DNA of 64,000 nt from Cyclina sinensis (Eukaryota > Mollusca > Bivalvia > Venerida > Veneridae), in the NCBI GenBank assembly GCA_012932295.1, contig JAAONU010000002.1:37383521-37447520 (forward strand), written 5' to 3'. Under the pieces are notes generated by a model. It ran no database searches. It saw only the letters and a list, made by a program, of their open reading frames with translations, and was not told the origin of the DNA. A program made the position numbers and the translations under genes. Of this stretch, positions 38,444-51,900 are shown in pieces (within the stretch, counting starts at the first letter, position 1; each line of letters opens with the position of its first letter).

Positions 38444-38490
38444 ATGGTGGTGGTGATGATGATGATGCTGATGATGATGATATGATGAAT
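38444..38490. repeat. (GGT/GAT)n microsatellite
   Basis: Imperfect triplets. Confidence 0.9.
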
Positions 38491-40388
38491 ATAACATTAA
38501 TGTTAACAAGAGGATTGGTTCCGAGATTTCAGGTTGTGATGGTGTGGTAGGGAGAATATTTCGGCCGAATTTGGCTTTCGTTTTCTACAGTGTCACATGC
38601 ATGATAAGTGTACGCATACTATGCAGGTATGCAAGCTGGATAAGGCAAAAATGATAGATCAGAGCTATATATTATACCAAAGTCAGTGAGCATCGGAATT
38701 GAATGGTATTTCATTTTCGTGTGTCTACAGTAACAACTATGGTTATGATAATAATCAGGCAATATCAGTACTGTTTTGATGCAGTGTTTTTCCTGGATAA
38801 ATAACACATCATTTGCACATGAGTCATTCCGGAAGTGTTTCAGTTTTTGGTCTGAGATGTACGGTGTGAACAAGTACAATGCACAAACTAATTAACTATA
38901 AATATGGAAACACATCACAATCTTGATAACCGATTTTTTAAAATTGCATTTGTCATTTTAACAAGTAGAACAGATTATCTCTTTAAAAGATCGTGTTCGG
39001 TGTAACTGCTTAAACGCACACTCCGTGTAGCCATTGTATATTTCTTTGTTTTTTTTTTCCTTCAAATACTAGTTCCTATCGTTGATATCTTTTACTGCTT
39101 CATAGACGTGATATGTTACCTCAAGATAGAAATGGGCTCAATTGATAATAGTTTCAATAAGAGATCTTCAGTGAGATGCATGGTATAAAGCTAATTGTCG
39201 TGTCCCGCATGTTGAGCTGAACATCATGTTTACATCTAGCGAAGCTGTACATTTAAGTCAACACGTACCCTTAAATTGCTGTTCTTAACCTAGTATTTTG
39301 CACTGTGTTCCCCGTACACAGCATTCATCACTGTAACAAATCCATGTCGTGTTGACTTTGTTCTTGCTGCCCATCTGCTCTTAGCTACAGTATTGGCTTT
39401 TGTGGAGGTGCATCGATCCACCAACATAACTAAAAAGTTGCCAGACACCTTGCCACACCCTGGCGACATCTTATTTCCGGACTGGAACTGGCTCCCGGCT
39501 TGTTGTTTTTATTTTCCCATCTTTTAAAGACAGCTGAGTTTACGATTTAAAGAGTGTGAGCTTAGATTTTGCATCCAGGTGTCATGTTCAACATTGTTAT
39601 CAAAGAAAAGGCTTACTACTTGATTTTGGGGGATATTTACTTTCACTACAAGGATAAATATCATTATCAGTACCACTCTGTTATTCCTGATCAGAAGCAA
39701 ATAGTTAATTTATTTTTTGTTTTATTCCTGGTAATCAAGTTTTGAGATTTTTGGAAAGATGGGCCTATGTTCAGAGATTAACTTGGGCCGTTATCTTTTA
39801 TTTAAAGCTGAAGGCATATTTTGCAATAAAAACATACGGCAATAAAACAAGAAACATTAAAAAAAAGATCCCGTCAGTTTTTTTAATATCTCAGAATACA
39901 AAGAGATTACTTGAGTCGTCACACAAAATTTTGATGCACCCGTTACATCAGCGCCGTATAAAACAAAAGACCTATTGAAAGATGAGTAGTAAAACTATTA
40001 TCTGTTTGGATTTGTAATTATTTTCTGAATTACCTCGAGGCATTCGTCATACAACAATTCAACATCTTATCTTACTGTAGTTCTCGTATATTTATAAAAA
40101 GGTCATACTGTGCAGAAAATAATTTACTTACAGCAAGTGTGCCAACTATTTATAATTTATTAGTCTAATCTTTTTTAATCTTGATTTTGAGGCTCATTCT
40201 TACAAACATGTATTACTAAAACTTGTAATTTATGTCACAGCAAACAATCAAGTAAACAACTTTTGCCAGTCATAGTTAACATCTGAGAAAAGTTCCTCGG
40301 TTTTTTAAAGGTTCTTATTTTCGGTAATTCAGCTTATGAATTTTTGTATAGAAATAGCAGACACTGGTAGTCTCAGTATTTTGTCTGC

Positions 40389-40392
<4 letters not shown>

Positions 40393-40449
<57 letters not shown>
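40393..40449. repeat. Poly(A) run, 57 nt
   Basis: Uninterrupted A. It could be the tail of a retroposed copy, but I found no flanking duplication or recognisable body. Confidence 0.95.
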
Positions 40450-40451
<2 letters not shown>

Positions 40452-41660
40452 GTGCAACTGCCAAAAATTACTGTCGTATTTAGAATGATATGATCTTACC
40501 AGACGAACTGAACCGATCTATTTTCCACCTTCACGTCTGTACTTATCTGTCAGTTTTAAACAAAATGCAGAATACGGCCAATGTTTTAACTTGTTTTGTA
40601 TTGAAAATAATATATCTGTGTTTTATTGAATACCGTTTGTAACATAAACCAATGACGTTTTCGTAATATAAGGACGCAACATGTAGATGTAGGGCAGTTG
40701 ACAAGTGCGTTACATGTTTTATCAATCAGTTATAACCAACTTCAATATCATAAAGAAATAGCAATGAGATAATTGATATAGTCCTGACTGTTGACTTGAG
40801 GGTTTTTTTTTACTGTCCTTTGATCATGACAGCACGGAACCTATTCACATCAGGATAGCACGCCGTTTACCAGTCAATGCAGCGGTTTTACCATTCACCT
40901 AACTGTACTTAAAATATAGATCAAGGTCGGTGTGAAACGTATATAGTGCCTCAGTCTAACCTGTTCTAACATATGTAACGTGATTTGCGGACAGATAGGC
41001 TGTCACAGTGAATGCTGCAAAATGAGAGTAAAGCGAGAATCTGCATAAACTTTCCAATACTGTGTCAAAGTGCAAAATGCAGTAAGATTTATTTACGAAC
41101 AGGTGTTTACTCACGAACAGTAGTCAGAATTCAATGACACGACAGACTATAACAGACTTTCACGGAATACCGTAGGGCCATCGTGGTTAGACGTTATAAT
41201 CCAGAGGGCGACAATGCGATAGTGCGATAATGCGATGGCGACAGTAACCGTAGACTTTAGACTGAAGGAGATTCCACATAGGCGAAATTTCGAATGTCCT
41301 GGTGAGAATCAGACTTTGCTGGGTATAATTTCTCGGGATTTTTTATTACCGGAGCAACTTCGACTCCCGAACTTAAGACTTAAGACAGAACACTTTACGC
41401 CAGGGGTAAAGATTTACAGTTTCTGTAAATCCACTGGGGATGCACAACGCGCCCCCCCACACACACACACACTCACCAAACGGCTCCCAAATCCCGCTCC
41501 TTCGGTTGGGTACAACACTGACTAGTGCATCGCCTATATAGTTCGAACTAATGCAGATATACACATAAGACAGATACACTTTTACAGATATTTCTCGTGT
41601 TTCCTTTTTCAAGGTTATGCCACAATCCTTCAAACTTTAGGTTATATTTATTTGGTTTAC

Positions 41661-41673
41661 GTGTGTGCGTGTG

Positions 41674-41710
<37 letters not shown>
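41661..41710. repeat. (GT)n microsatellite
   Basis: About 24 GT units with few interruptions. A shorter CA tract is at about 41456-41474. Confidence 0.95.
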
Positions 41711-44285
41711 ATTATGTAAACTATGAAATAATGTAAATCAATGAAATGTTTGTGATGTAGTTTTATCCTGATAACTCGGTCTGGCAAATTAACAAACCTT
41801 CTTTGAAATTAAATGATTAAGTATAAAATTAAAATGCATACTATACGCCTTAGAATGTATTATGTATAACAGATCACTGCTTAGCTTTAAAAAAAAAGGC
41901 ATACCCAGAACGTTTGTGTATTTCGTTTTCTTCGAGATCGTGCAGATGTTAATAGTATTTAATGTAATATTACCTGATGCAAAGTGTCAGTAAAATATTT
42001 CATAGTACAATGGTAAACCCGAGGAATTGATATAAGTCTTTATATAAAAATTCATTGTTGTACCATTTTTCTGTGGATAGCCAATTTATTCAATTAAAAA
42101 AAAATAAAATAAATACATGTAAAGAAAGAAAGAAAGAAAGAATAAAAATGCCTAAAAGATTTTTTGATCGTATGTTCTTCTTTCAATTATCAATTATTTG
42201 AGATTTACATTGAATGAAGCAGCAAAGTAGATATGTAGTATATTATTGTTTAACTTTAGAGTATGTCATTCAGCTTGTGAACACATGCCTATGTTCGCTA
42301 TTGCACTTTATTAGTTTCACAGATAATTTTCTGATTATGTTGAGTCTTGTAGATATCTAAAAATTGTTAGTGACATTTCGGCCATCACATAATACTATGA
42401 CACGATAATTTATAGACTTATGTCTCCATTTATCTCAATACTGTGCAAGTATCAAGATAAATCACTACTTCTATTAACAGTGACCTTGTACATGTATTTG
42501 ACCTTGTACATGTGTCGAGTCATGACCTTTTCTCGAGACTTGCTGAGGTCCATTGCACGGATGAGCTAAATAATAACAAAGGGCACTTTTTGATTGAGCT
42601 TGGACTAATACGGGGCCATCAACCTAAGATGATCTTTCACATTTATAAAGCATTCTCCACCCAATTAAAACCGTGCACTAACTCATTGATAATGCTGAAG
42701 CAGCGAGACAAAACTGTTTGTTTGAAAGTTCATTGTTGTATCAAATTAACCCATTTATGTCCTAATAGATTATGCCACCCTTATAGGTTAGAAGAGTCCA
42801 TTTTCAATTAAAAGGGTATCTAGTATAAATTTTCAGTTTATTCTGATTGGGAAACAAAGTCCTTTACGCATGCGGTGAAGATCCTGATCTGGGTTTCTTC
42901 TGTTCCCTTATGACTACTTTTGTAGACGCTAGACATTTTATTGGTTTAGAAAATAATCTAATTTAGAGTTAAATTTTAGAGTTTCAGATATGAAATGGTG
43001 TTCACATCATCAAACAGGCTTTTATTATCCTTTGATCATCGGCTTTCAAATTATATAAGATTTAACCTTAATTTTACTGAAGTATGTTCTACGGCGGATA
43101 TCTAGTAATAAATCAGCAGAACTACTGTTAAAGGAAAAGGGTTTCTATGCTAATCAAGTTTTCTGTTGATAGAGTTCTAATTTTTATTTTCTTTTATTAT
43201 GAATGGCTTGTGGCAATAGATTGTACGCATCATACAAGAGTACGATATGAGATATCGTAATTAGTTCTACATGTTTACACGAAAATGTGGAACGGACAAA
43301 TCATTGCCATTTTAGAATGCAAATTCTTGACACTTTCCTGTACATTCTGTAGGCTCTGAGTCGCGGTTAATCGAATTTATGTGAACCTTTGCGCCCATGC
43401 TGCACATGGGACGCCAGAAGGCTGAAATTACTTGCTGAATAGAAAGACAATTATTGTGAGAAGGTGCACGTGTTGCATTCCTGCTTTACAAAATGATTCA
43501 CATTTTGCTTAAAATAGGGTTCGAACCCAGAACCTTACGTTCCGGACCTGAATACCCGAACAACATCGACGTCAATAGGATTACTAAAGTTATTAACCTC
43601 AGTTTTACCATTCATACTTGTAAGATCTCAAACGGTTATTATGAAACCGGATATCTTTAAGAGGCGATGTCCATGTCTGGATATTTAAATTCTACATTTG
43701 AAGGGAGAGAAACCTGTATTTTAAAATTGATAGCGATAGAGTTTTGTCCCATTCGTTAGGTTCAATTGATTGACAGTAAATAAAGAATATGCTAAACTTT
43801 GCAGAATCTATGTTTTAATTGATAATAATTATGAGATCTGAAACTTAAAAATATAATTTCTAAAGCCCCGTTCAGATTTAGACAATATGTCTTGAAATTC
43901 TTGCAACATGCAAAATCCCCTGATACTGTATTTCTTTCTGTTTGAATCCTGGACAACTGAACCTTCGTAACTTTATTTTGATGAATATAACTGATTTTAT
44001 TTCTACAGGAAATTTCAAAACCGTAACTCTAAACGATGCCGCGCGTGAGACAGGACTTTTGTATTCGTTAGAAATTCTATAATGAATGGTTATCTCACTT
44101 TCATACTGTAATATAATTGTAATTTTATAAAACTTATTTTTGTAGAAAAAATTGTGGTATTTTCCTCGCAGGAGTGTGTATTTGTGTAGAGAATTCACTG
44201 GCTTAGAATGGCTTAGAATGTTGTTTGATGTTTCACTGCAAGATACAAATCTATTTAAAGGTCAGGGCTAGATAAATGCTTCTTT

Positions 44286-44920
44286 ATGCTGCTTATACAG
44301 GGTAATAGAGGAATAATGAATAATTTTGTGCAGAAAAAAACTGTTGCTGATGATGTATGTAAATTAGATGAGCTCAATCAACCCATAACTATTTCGGAAG
44401 TAGAATATTTCATAAGAAACTTGAAGGGAAACAAGGCATATGGAATCGACTGCCTGAATTTATTTAATCGAAAGTTTCGATATCATTTCATCTCATTTAG
44501 TTGATTTATTTAACGCTGTTTTTAATTCTGGCCACTTATCTACAATAAACGAATTTCTGATTGGGCAGAAAATAACATTATAAATGATGCAAGGTTGGAT
44601 TTCGGCCGGAGGTGTGGCCTTATGACTGATGATGCAAATTTTGTACTAAATGTTGTTATTCTAAAAATAGAAGAATAATGATAGCCATTAAAAGACCATT
44701 TGACCATGAAAAAATGGTCTCCAGTTGAAGTTAAACAAATTGGACATCAATGGAAATTACTTACAATTATTTAGAACATTTATTTACCAATTAGAGTGTG
44801 TGTTTAAAGCTTTAATACGTACTCTGAATGTTTCGAATATCTGTGAACTTTTGAAAGTTGACAGTCTGGCCTCGGACCGAGACAGGATTTGGTGCTAAAT
44901 GGTGAAACATGCATCATAGC
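44286..44920 (+). pseudogene. Relic of a non-LTR retrotransposon reverse transcriptase
   Basis: The first frame reads LDELNQPITISEVEYFIRNL then KGNKAYGIDCLN, the usual start of LINE reverse transcriptases. At about 44470 the frame shifts and continues SSHLVDLFNAVFNSGHLSTI. A gap or deletion then leads to SDWAENNIINDARLDFGRRC and LMTDDANFVLNVVI, the region that in intact elements reads like QFGFRPGRST-DAIF. Near 44693 PFDH recalls motif A, and near 44862 GLGPRQDLVLNG recalls motif B. Several frameshifts and an internal loss make it non-functional. The clade is not determined. Confidence 0.7.
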
Positions 44921-45790
44921 CCCAATGTCAAAAATGAACTGGAATAAATATCAGGACTCGGCTAATTTAGTAGAAATGCTTTTTCATTTCTTCAGGTTTG
45001 CTTTGGCAAGGATTACTAGGAGAACTTTGTGTCATTAGCCGTACGCAACTTTACACAAAGCTGTAAATCTGTCGTCTGCCTCCTTAGGTTACAATGAGTT
45101 GACGAGTCAGACAAAATTTAAGAAAACAGAACAAGCTGTATGTTTTGATTTTTTCCCAGTCAAATTTGTAATAAGTCTGTAGTGTAATTGTAACAGAAAA
45201 TGTACGATACCATCCTTAATGTAAACACCTTTTACGAGACTTCCCATTTAAAGTAATTTCTAGCTGATAATTGGAACAGTTTTGCTGCCTGCCATCATAA
45301 TTAGAATTAAGTGTTACCTATGTGATAAAAGATGCTTAGATGCCTAAAGTTGATATATAACATAGAATATATTACATCATACACAATTCTATAAAACAGA
45401 AGGGGGGAAACAAAATGAAATAAGAAGCAAAATCTATTTATATTTTATTTAAAACTCTTGACATTTTGCAGTCTCACGATGACTTTGAAGAAACATTGTT
45501 CTTCTATCAGGAATATTATATATAAAAATTTTAATAAAATATAGATTTAACACTAAAATAATTAGTTTAAAAGTGTAATAAATATTAATAACATTGGTTA
45601 ATAGTATTAACAATATAAACCTAGCTGAACTTTGAAAACTAATGAAAGTTGCATCTTGTCCCATTTCATAACATTGTAAATAACAACAAGAAACATCTGG
45701 AAAAAAACATCAACAATTGCAAAAATACAAAAAAAAAAAAAAAACAACCAAAAAAAAAACATTCATATTTAATATGATCACTTTTGAGCA
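44921..45790. other. Intergenic, 3' of gene C
   Basis: Nothing coding recognised. AATAAA on the minus strand at 45449-45444 is a candidate polyadenylation signal for gene C, about 340 nt past its stop. Confidence 0.55.
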
Positions 45791-45916
45791 CTATATGTGT
45801 ATTTCTGTACCCTGTAATTTATTGTCTCCAGGACATCGGTGAGTCCGGCACTTGTACCAGATGTAAACAGGATGAGCTAAAGAAGAGATCGCCAGGCATA
45901 TCAGAAATATATTCAC
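45791..45916 (-). CDS. Gene C exon 10 (TM12, stop)
   Basis: The acceptor is tttatag|GTGA. It is 42 codons with TAG at 45793-45791: VNIFLICLAISSLAHPVYIW and a tail with two Cys (YKCRTHRCPGDN). Confidence 0.88.
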   Translation of the reverse strand: MNIFLICLAISSLAHPVYIWYKCRTHRCPGDNKLQGTEIHI

Positions 45917-48900
45917 CTATAAAACAAAACAAAACAAAACTTATTTAATTCAATATTAATAGATACTGCTTTATATTGAGATGTCTTGTGAATGAGAAAG
46001 GCGCAACACTATCGGTGATATACACCGCAGTGAACAAGTTAAAGAACTGGGAGATGTCATGCTTTCTGCAAACCCCATCCCCGCCACCGAACGTTAAGTA
46101 AATACATGTCAACCCTCGGACGTGTCAGTCTTGTTGAAACAGGTATCGACGATAAGTCCACAAGACATAAATTTGCAGGTCGTCAAGTATCTTATATATG
46201 AAAAATGAAAACGTCACATGAGCTCTGAAATAAATTATATTCGCTTATTGGTTTCACTTAGATCATCAAAGCAATATTTATGTAACGACACGTAGAAATA
46301 GTTTAAGTAGAAACACAATTTAAACACACTTAAACTATTAATATGATTACATATTCAATACATAAAAAAAACATAACTTCAATTCAATTCAAACATACTT
46401 GAATATAAAAACATAACATTTTAAAAGAGTTTTAAACCGTTATGCCTTTTTTTCAAATGATTACGTTTACAAAGTGTCGTGTAATCGGTTTAAACTTTGT
46501 TTTGACAACGTTAAATTTTTTGACATTTGCCAAACTATTTGAATAGGTGAAATATATATCAGTCGAAAAATAAAAGTGTATAAGTTTTGAATACAACAGA
46601 GATAGAAAAAGATACCTACGTGACTCGGTGCATCTGTATATGACTGGTACCATCCAAACAGCGGATACTGTAACATGCCTGATAAGCCCGCTGAGGAATG
46701 TAAAACACCGAACAACACAGAGAATGACGTCAGTGGGTAACTGAAATAGGAAGTATTTACACGAGACGTTCTACTTTACTTCATTTAATCGTTTCGTGAA
46801 ATTAAAAAAAAATAATTGTAAGCATTGAAACAAACAATACATAGTCCTGTGATCAAAGTAAAAGATAAGGAAAGTATTTATTGAGTGCCGAAAGGGTGAA
46901 ATTACTAATTCAACACATTGAGAACTGACAAAAGATTAACTAAATGAAATGTTAAGGTAAAGAAACACTAATTTATTTTAACCGGACACTCCAAAATAAA
47001 GTGTTACGGCAGAAAGGAGAACATTGTCAAATCAAAAATACCTCTAACTCAGTTTCATTGCAAAGGTTCCAATAAAAAGTGTTTATACTACTTACATGTC
47101 ATTTAGAAAAGTGATTTCAAACGAGAACAAGTAAGATCTGTACACTGTAAACAAGACGAAGATAATGTTTAAGAAAATCTCCATCTTTACAAACGTTAAT
47201 GACGTAATAACGACGGACATCAGTGACGTCACCGTCAACGGCAATATAATCGGCAATCTTCGTCTCTTATAGTCGACACTCACTGAAAAATTGCAAGCCT
47301 AAAGTTAGTTGACGTCCATTTTTCACTTAGTAATGTCATGCATCTGCATGGAAGCCTAATAGGGCCATATTTATTACAAATTATGTATTCTGACTATGAG
47401 TTAGGCAGTTCGCCTTATTTGCTAGGCCATATAGCAAGTCGTCTGACAACTTATGTTCCATAAACTACAATCATGGCGGACGGTACAGACAGATCCACAG
47501 ATTTTTCGGACGACAAAAATGCACACTTATAAAACAACAAAAAAGCTCCAATAGGTTTCCGTATATCTGTCGATTTTTTTTTGTTTTTCTTCAAATCTGA
47601 AGTAAGAATTGACTTAAAACAGCACGAACGGCTTGAACTGGCTGTAGAAAAATACTTCATACAAAAAATAATGATCTAACGATAAGAAAATGTTTAGTTA
47701 TTTCATCTATATAAAACATTACATGTTCAAAAATTAGAATAAAAGAAAATGAGGTATTCAAATAAGAGATATCAATTATATAATTCCTATACAAAACAGC
47801 CTAACAAGAATAATAACAGGAACTTTAAAAATAAATCTTAAAAATGCAAGGAATGCTAAACAAAACATAAAATTCTTTATAAATAATGTAATATGATAAA
47901 AACATACTCATATATTTTCGGCGTTGACAATCATGAAACATTCCGGCAGTTATTGCGGTTATAATGGTTGCCATGGTTACGTAAGAAAATACACCAAGGT
48001 AGTAATTTTCTAAAAATAAGAAAACCAAGTATTACTGATTAAATCTTTCTTGCAAGAAATAAAACCAACAAAACTGATCTTTATCTTCCTTAAACTTAAC
48101 AACCATTGGTTTTCGAAACAGAAATTGCTCAGTGCATCCAGTACATAACGAAGTGCTTTAAATTTGAAAATGTGTATTAGCCCTAAATATATACCTAGAA
48201 TCTTGTTTATCTTAAAATCTAAAATAACTCAAGCAGAAGGCTTAGTCGAAAAGAACTTAGCTTAAAATGAGACATAATTTCATGAACTTAGCCGTCTCAT
48301 TCAAAATACAGCTGAGTATCATTATCCAATCAAATGACTCGATGGTCAATTATTATATAAAATTACAGTAAAATAATTATACATGTATATCACCTTTTCT
48401 TCTATTCTCGTTGAATTTATCTTCAAGCCATGTGTTGAAAAATCCTAAGAAGGACACAAATCGAAGACCCTGTACACACATCCAGTACACGTGCAGCAAA
48501 TACTCGCATGAGAAAATCGTTCTTAAACTTGATGAACTTTCTGAATACAGAATGGAAAAGAAATAAAATGGTATATTAACGTGAGCATTCAGTCTACTTT
48601 ATGACCGCAAATATCAATAAATTTAAAAAAAAACATCTGTATGAAAAACTTCCTTTTCGGGTTGAGATCTTTCGTCAAACTACCTCTCTGTGGTAAAATA
48701 TTAAATATTATATATTAAATCTTTCTCCAGCGCAGAAATATTGTAAACGCTCCATTAAAGTATTAAATTAAGCGCCAATTAAAAGTAAAAACACATTTAA
48801 ATGTATTGTCTAGGAACATGTTAGCACTTTCAACCCTTTGATTGAGGAAATGGACCATATTTATTGTCAGGTTATGGATGCACAAACACAATTGCATTCG

Positions 48901-51900
48901 CTATTTTGAATGCAAAACATGATAACGTGTGTATTAAGGCTGAAAGATTCACTTTAATCTTGTTTTCATTAACCTTCGTTTGTTTTCGTTATGAACTTTT
49001 CCTTCTCGTTATTAGTTGTCAAAATCTTTCCCGACTGCTCGCGTCTATTTCCGGTCAGCCTCGGTCTGATGCGCACACAAGGAAGAAACAAACACGTGCT
49101 TGTACCGATCAGTAGCAGATGCAGTATTGAAAGTCCTGTATAGAAATACTTCCTGGGAATTCCAGCATCAAAGGCAACCTTTCCATAAAAAAGAAAAATC
49201 AATCAATGAAAAAAATGCACATTTTTCAATTATCGTCACAACTTAATTAAAATAAGGAATGGCATTCTTACTACCTAATTGTGTAACCAACTTTTTCATC
49301 AAATTGTTGCGATTTACGTAGGCTATCATAATATCAATAAACTGTATGCCTTTATAATCAAGGACCTTTTAACAAGAAATTAAAAAAGCCAAATACTGAA
49401 GAAAAACACGGTAAAACAAATGCCACTCCTTCAAGTAACATATTTATTACTTTTCTTCTATGAAGCCTCCTTGCATGTACCTGTTCACCTTTAAAAGAGT
49501 ACTATGTAATGACACACATACTGAGTTAAATCACAGTATCAACTTCTAACGAAACTGTTTATTTACGGTAACAAGAAACAAGCTTGGATAGACGGGATTA
49601 TTTTCTATAATGGGATGTATTGTTTTTATTTGCAAATATTCTTTATATGATTATCATTTTCATTCAAATGACATGATTGTTTTTGACGTTGATTTACCAT
49701 ACAACAAGTGTTGCAGAATATGTTTCAAAATTGTGTACTTAATCTTTATCATCATTAATTAACCTCAGGAATGGGGAAATACCTACAGTATTCAACTACA
49801 GAAGCTAGGATCTAGTTACCATTAACTGAAATCCCATTCTAGGTGTACCTTGTATGGTGTTTTTATATTACAAATTAATAATTGATTTCTACATAGGCCA
49901 CTGGTCGAAGGTTCATAAACCTTTGCTTCAACTGTTGACCTTGAATCGATTTTACTAGTTCAATGTCTCTATAGTAACTGGAGGACAGAGTGATAAGTAG
50001 CACGACTGTAATGTCTATGTTAAGCTTTTTATTTAGAATATACACGATTTATAGGCCCCCTTGCTGCTTCACGAGGGTTAAAGTTGTTAATGTAATAGTA
50101 AGCTCACATTTGTTCAACTACAAAGTATCTTTTTTAAATTATGTACATGTTATAAACGTAAAATAACTTTAGCATTGGTAAAGCCGCCGTTATTTGGTTA
50201 ATTTGGCATAGCGAGCACGCATTGTGGCCTTTAGGATAAGTAAAACAAAATGGCGTGCATATTCGAGACACTAAGGTATATTTGTAATAAGAAAATTGTT
50301 AGAACAGATTCGTAGCACAGTTTAAAACTAGAGGCGTTTATCTGGCAATGTTCATCATTATGTGACGTCACTTTCACATTATCCTGTAATGTGAATCACA
50401 TGTTTATGTTCAATGTTAATATATAATATATCGGCGGTTTAAAATCAATACTGGACAATGCTTTTTAAATCTATCCAAATACTTTATCCGCAATGCCTAC
50501 AACTTTAAATTCGGTTATGAAACTAGTTCAAATTTCAGTAAAATTATGCTTGGAGGTCTAAAGCGAAGGAAAACTTTACTTTTCCATAAAACGAGCAATG
50601 CATTTTAATTGTTAACTAAGTTGTTAGTTACAAATTTAAAACGTTCAAGGTAGAGCCCAGGTGATCTCGAAGTATCATCTTTCTAAATTATTTGGAAATT
50701 ATGTTCTCCTATTTCAAGTCGGATATTTCCTTCACTTCCCTGTTCGGAGTCTTCTTTTTCAGTTCGATACTATTTTCACTTTCAGTAAAAAAAAACGTTT
50801 ACAGATACCTGCTTTAAAACAGCTACACTTCGTAGATCAAGCGGAGTTTGCCGAATATTACCGATCTTTAGTCTTCTCATGACGTTGTTTTTTTTCTCGC
50901 AAAATCCATGCGAGGTTTTATTTGTAATCATTATTAAAAGTATCTTATTTTTCTTTATTTAATGCTTTTGCGTGCCGGGTATGAAAAAGAACGAACACCA
51001 TGAAGACATCAAAAAAATGAAATCTTGTATATTGTAACTAACCACTCGAATGTGCGCATCTTAATATCTTTGTCTAAAATATTATTTTTAAAATTATTTT
51101 ACTTGTGACTTAGGCTACCAACAGTGAAAGCTTTTCCGCAGGTAAGAATATGATTCATTCAATCTTCAGTCTTAAACATACTTAAAATCATAAAGAACAA
51201 CTTACCATTTTTAGGTACTTCAAATGTTATAAATTATAACAAAAAAGAGGAGTTGAGTTCTTTAAACGGATACTTTTTATTAACTGTATTTAAACATTTG
51301 TAAACAAAAACTTTGCATTTTTCACTTCGTTTTGCGTTAAATTTCTTGTAAACATTTCAACTAAAGACCTTGTAAGTGTGTAGTTTTTCACTTCACTAAT
51401 CTTTTTCCTTTCTGTTTCTTTCTTTCTTTCATTTTTTTATTGAATCCCTATTTCATTTTGCAAAAAAAAAAGATATGTAAAAGTTTAAACTTTGGTTTTT
51501 TCCATGTATATCCCTTTTTGCCATTTATTTATTTTGAGTGAGGAGGCACCGTGGTCCAGGAGTAGAGCGCAGGGCTCCGGATCCGGCCGTCGCGGGTTCA
51601 AATCCCGTCAGAGGCAAGATTCTCTCTCGATCTTCACATTCCTCACCGCTGCGCGAATACTGGTATGAAACCCAGAAAGCAGTCATCGAGCGTGGTGAAT
51701 CTATGTTGTAAGAACTTGTATCTCAATCAATGTAAAATAAATGAGTCTAAACTAAATTTGTATGAAAAATCCCATCGATCTGTAGAGAAATTTTAATGAC
51801 CGGTTGTTCGAGAACTAAACAGAACGCACCGAGTTCAAATAACCGAATAATTACTATTTATTACTTACTGATTTATAGATAAGTGATCTTATCAACGTGC

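Larger units (their letters stand above)
38278..44285. other. Intergenic
   Basis: No gene recognised in about 6 kb. It holds GAT, GT and poly(A) tracts listed separately and an AAAG run near 42120. Confidence 0.55.

Noticed and set aside
40393..40449. Retroposed gene copy ending in the 57-nt poly(A)
   Set aside because: No gene-like body upstream and no target duplication found.
41235..41525. 96-codon plus-strand frame
   Set aside because: No domain and no splice partner; it includes a CA microsatellite.
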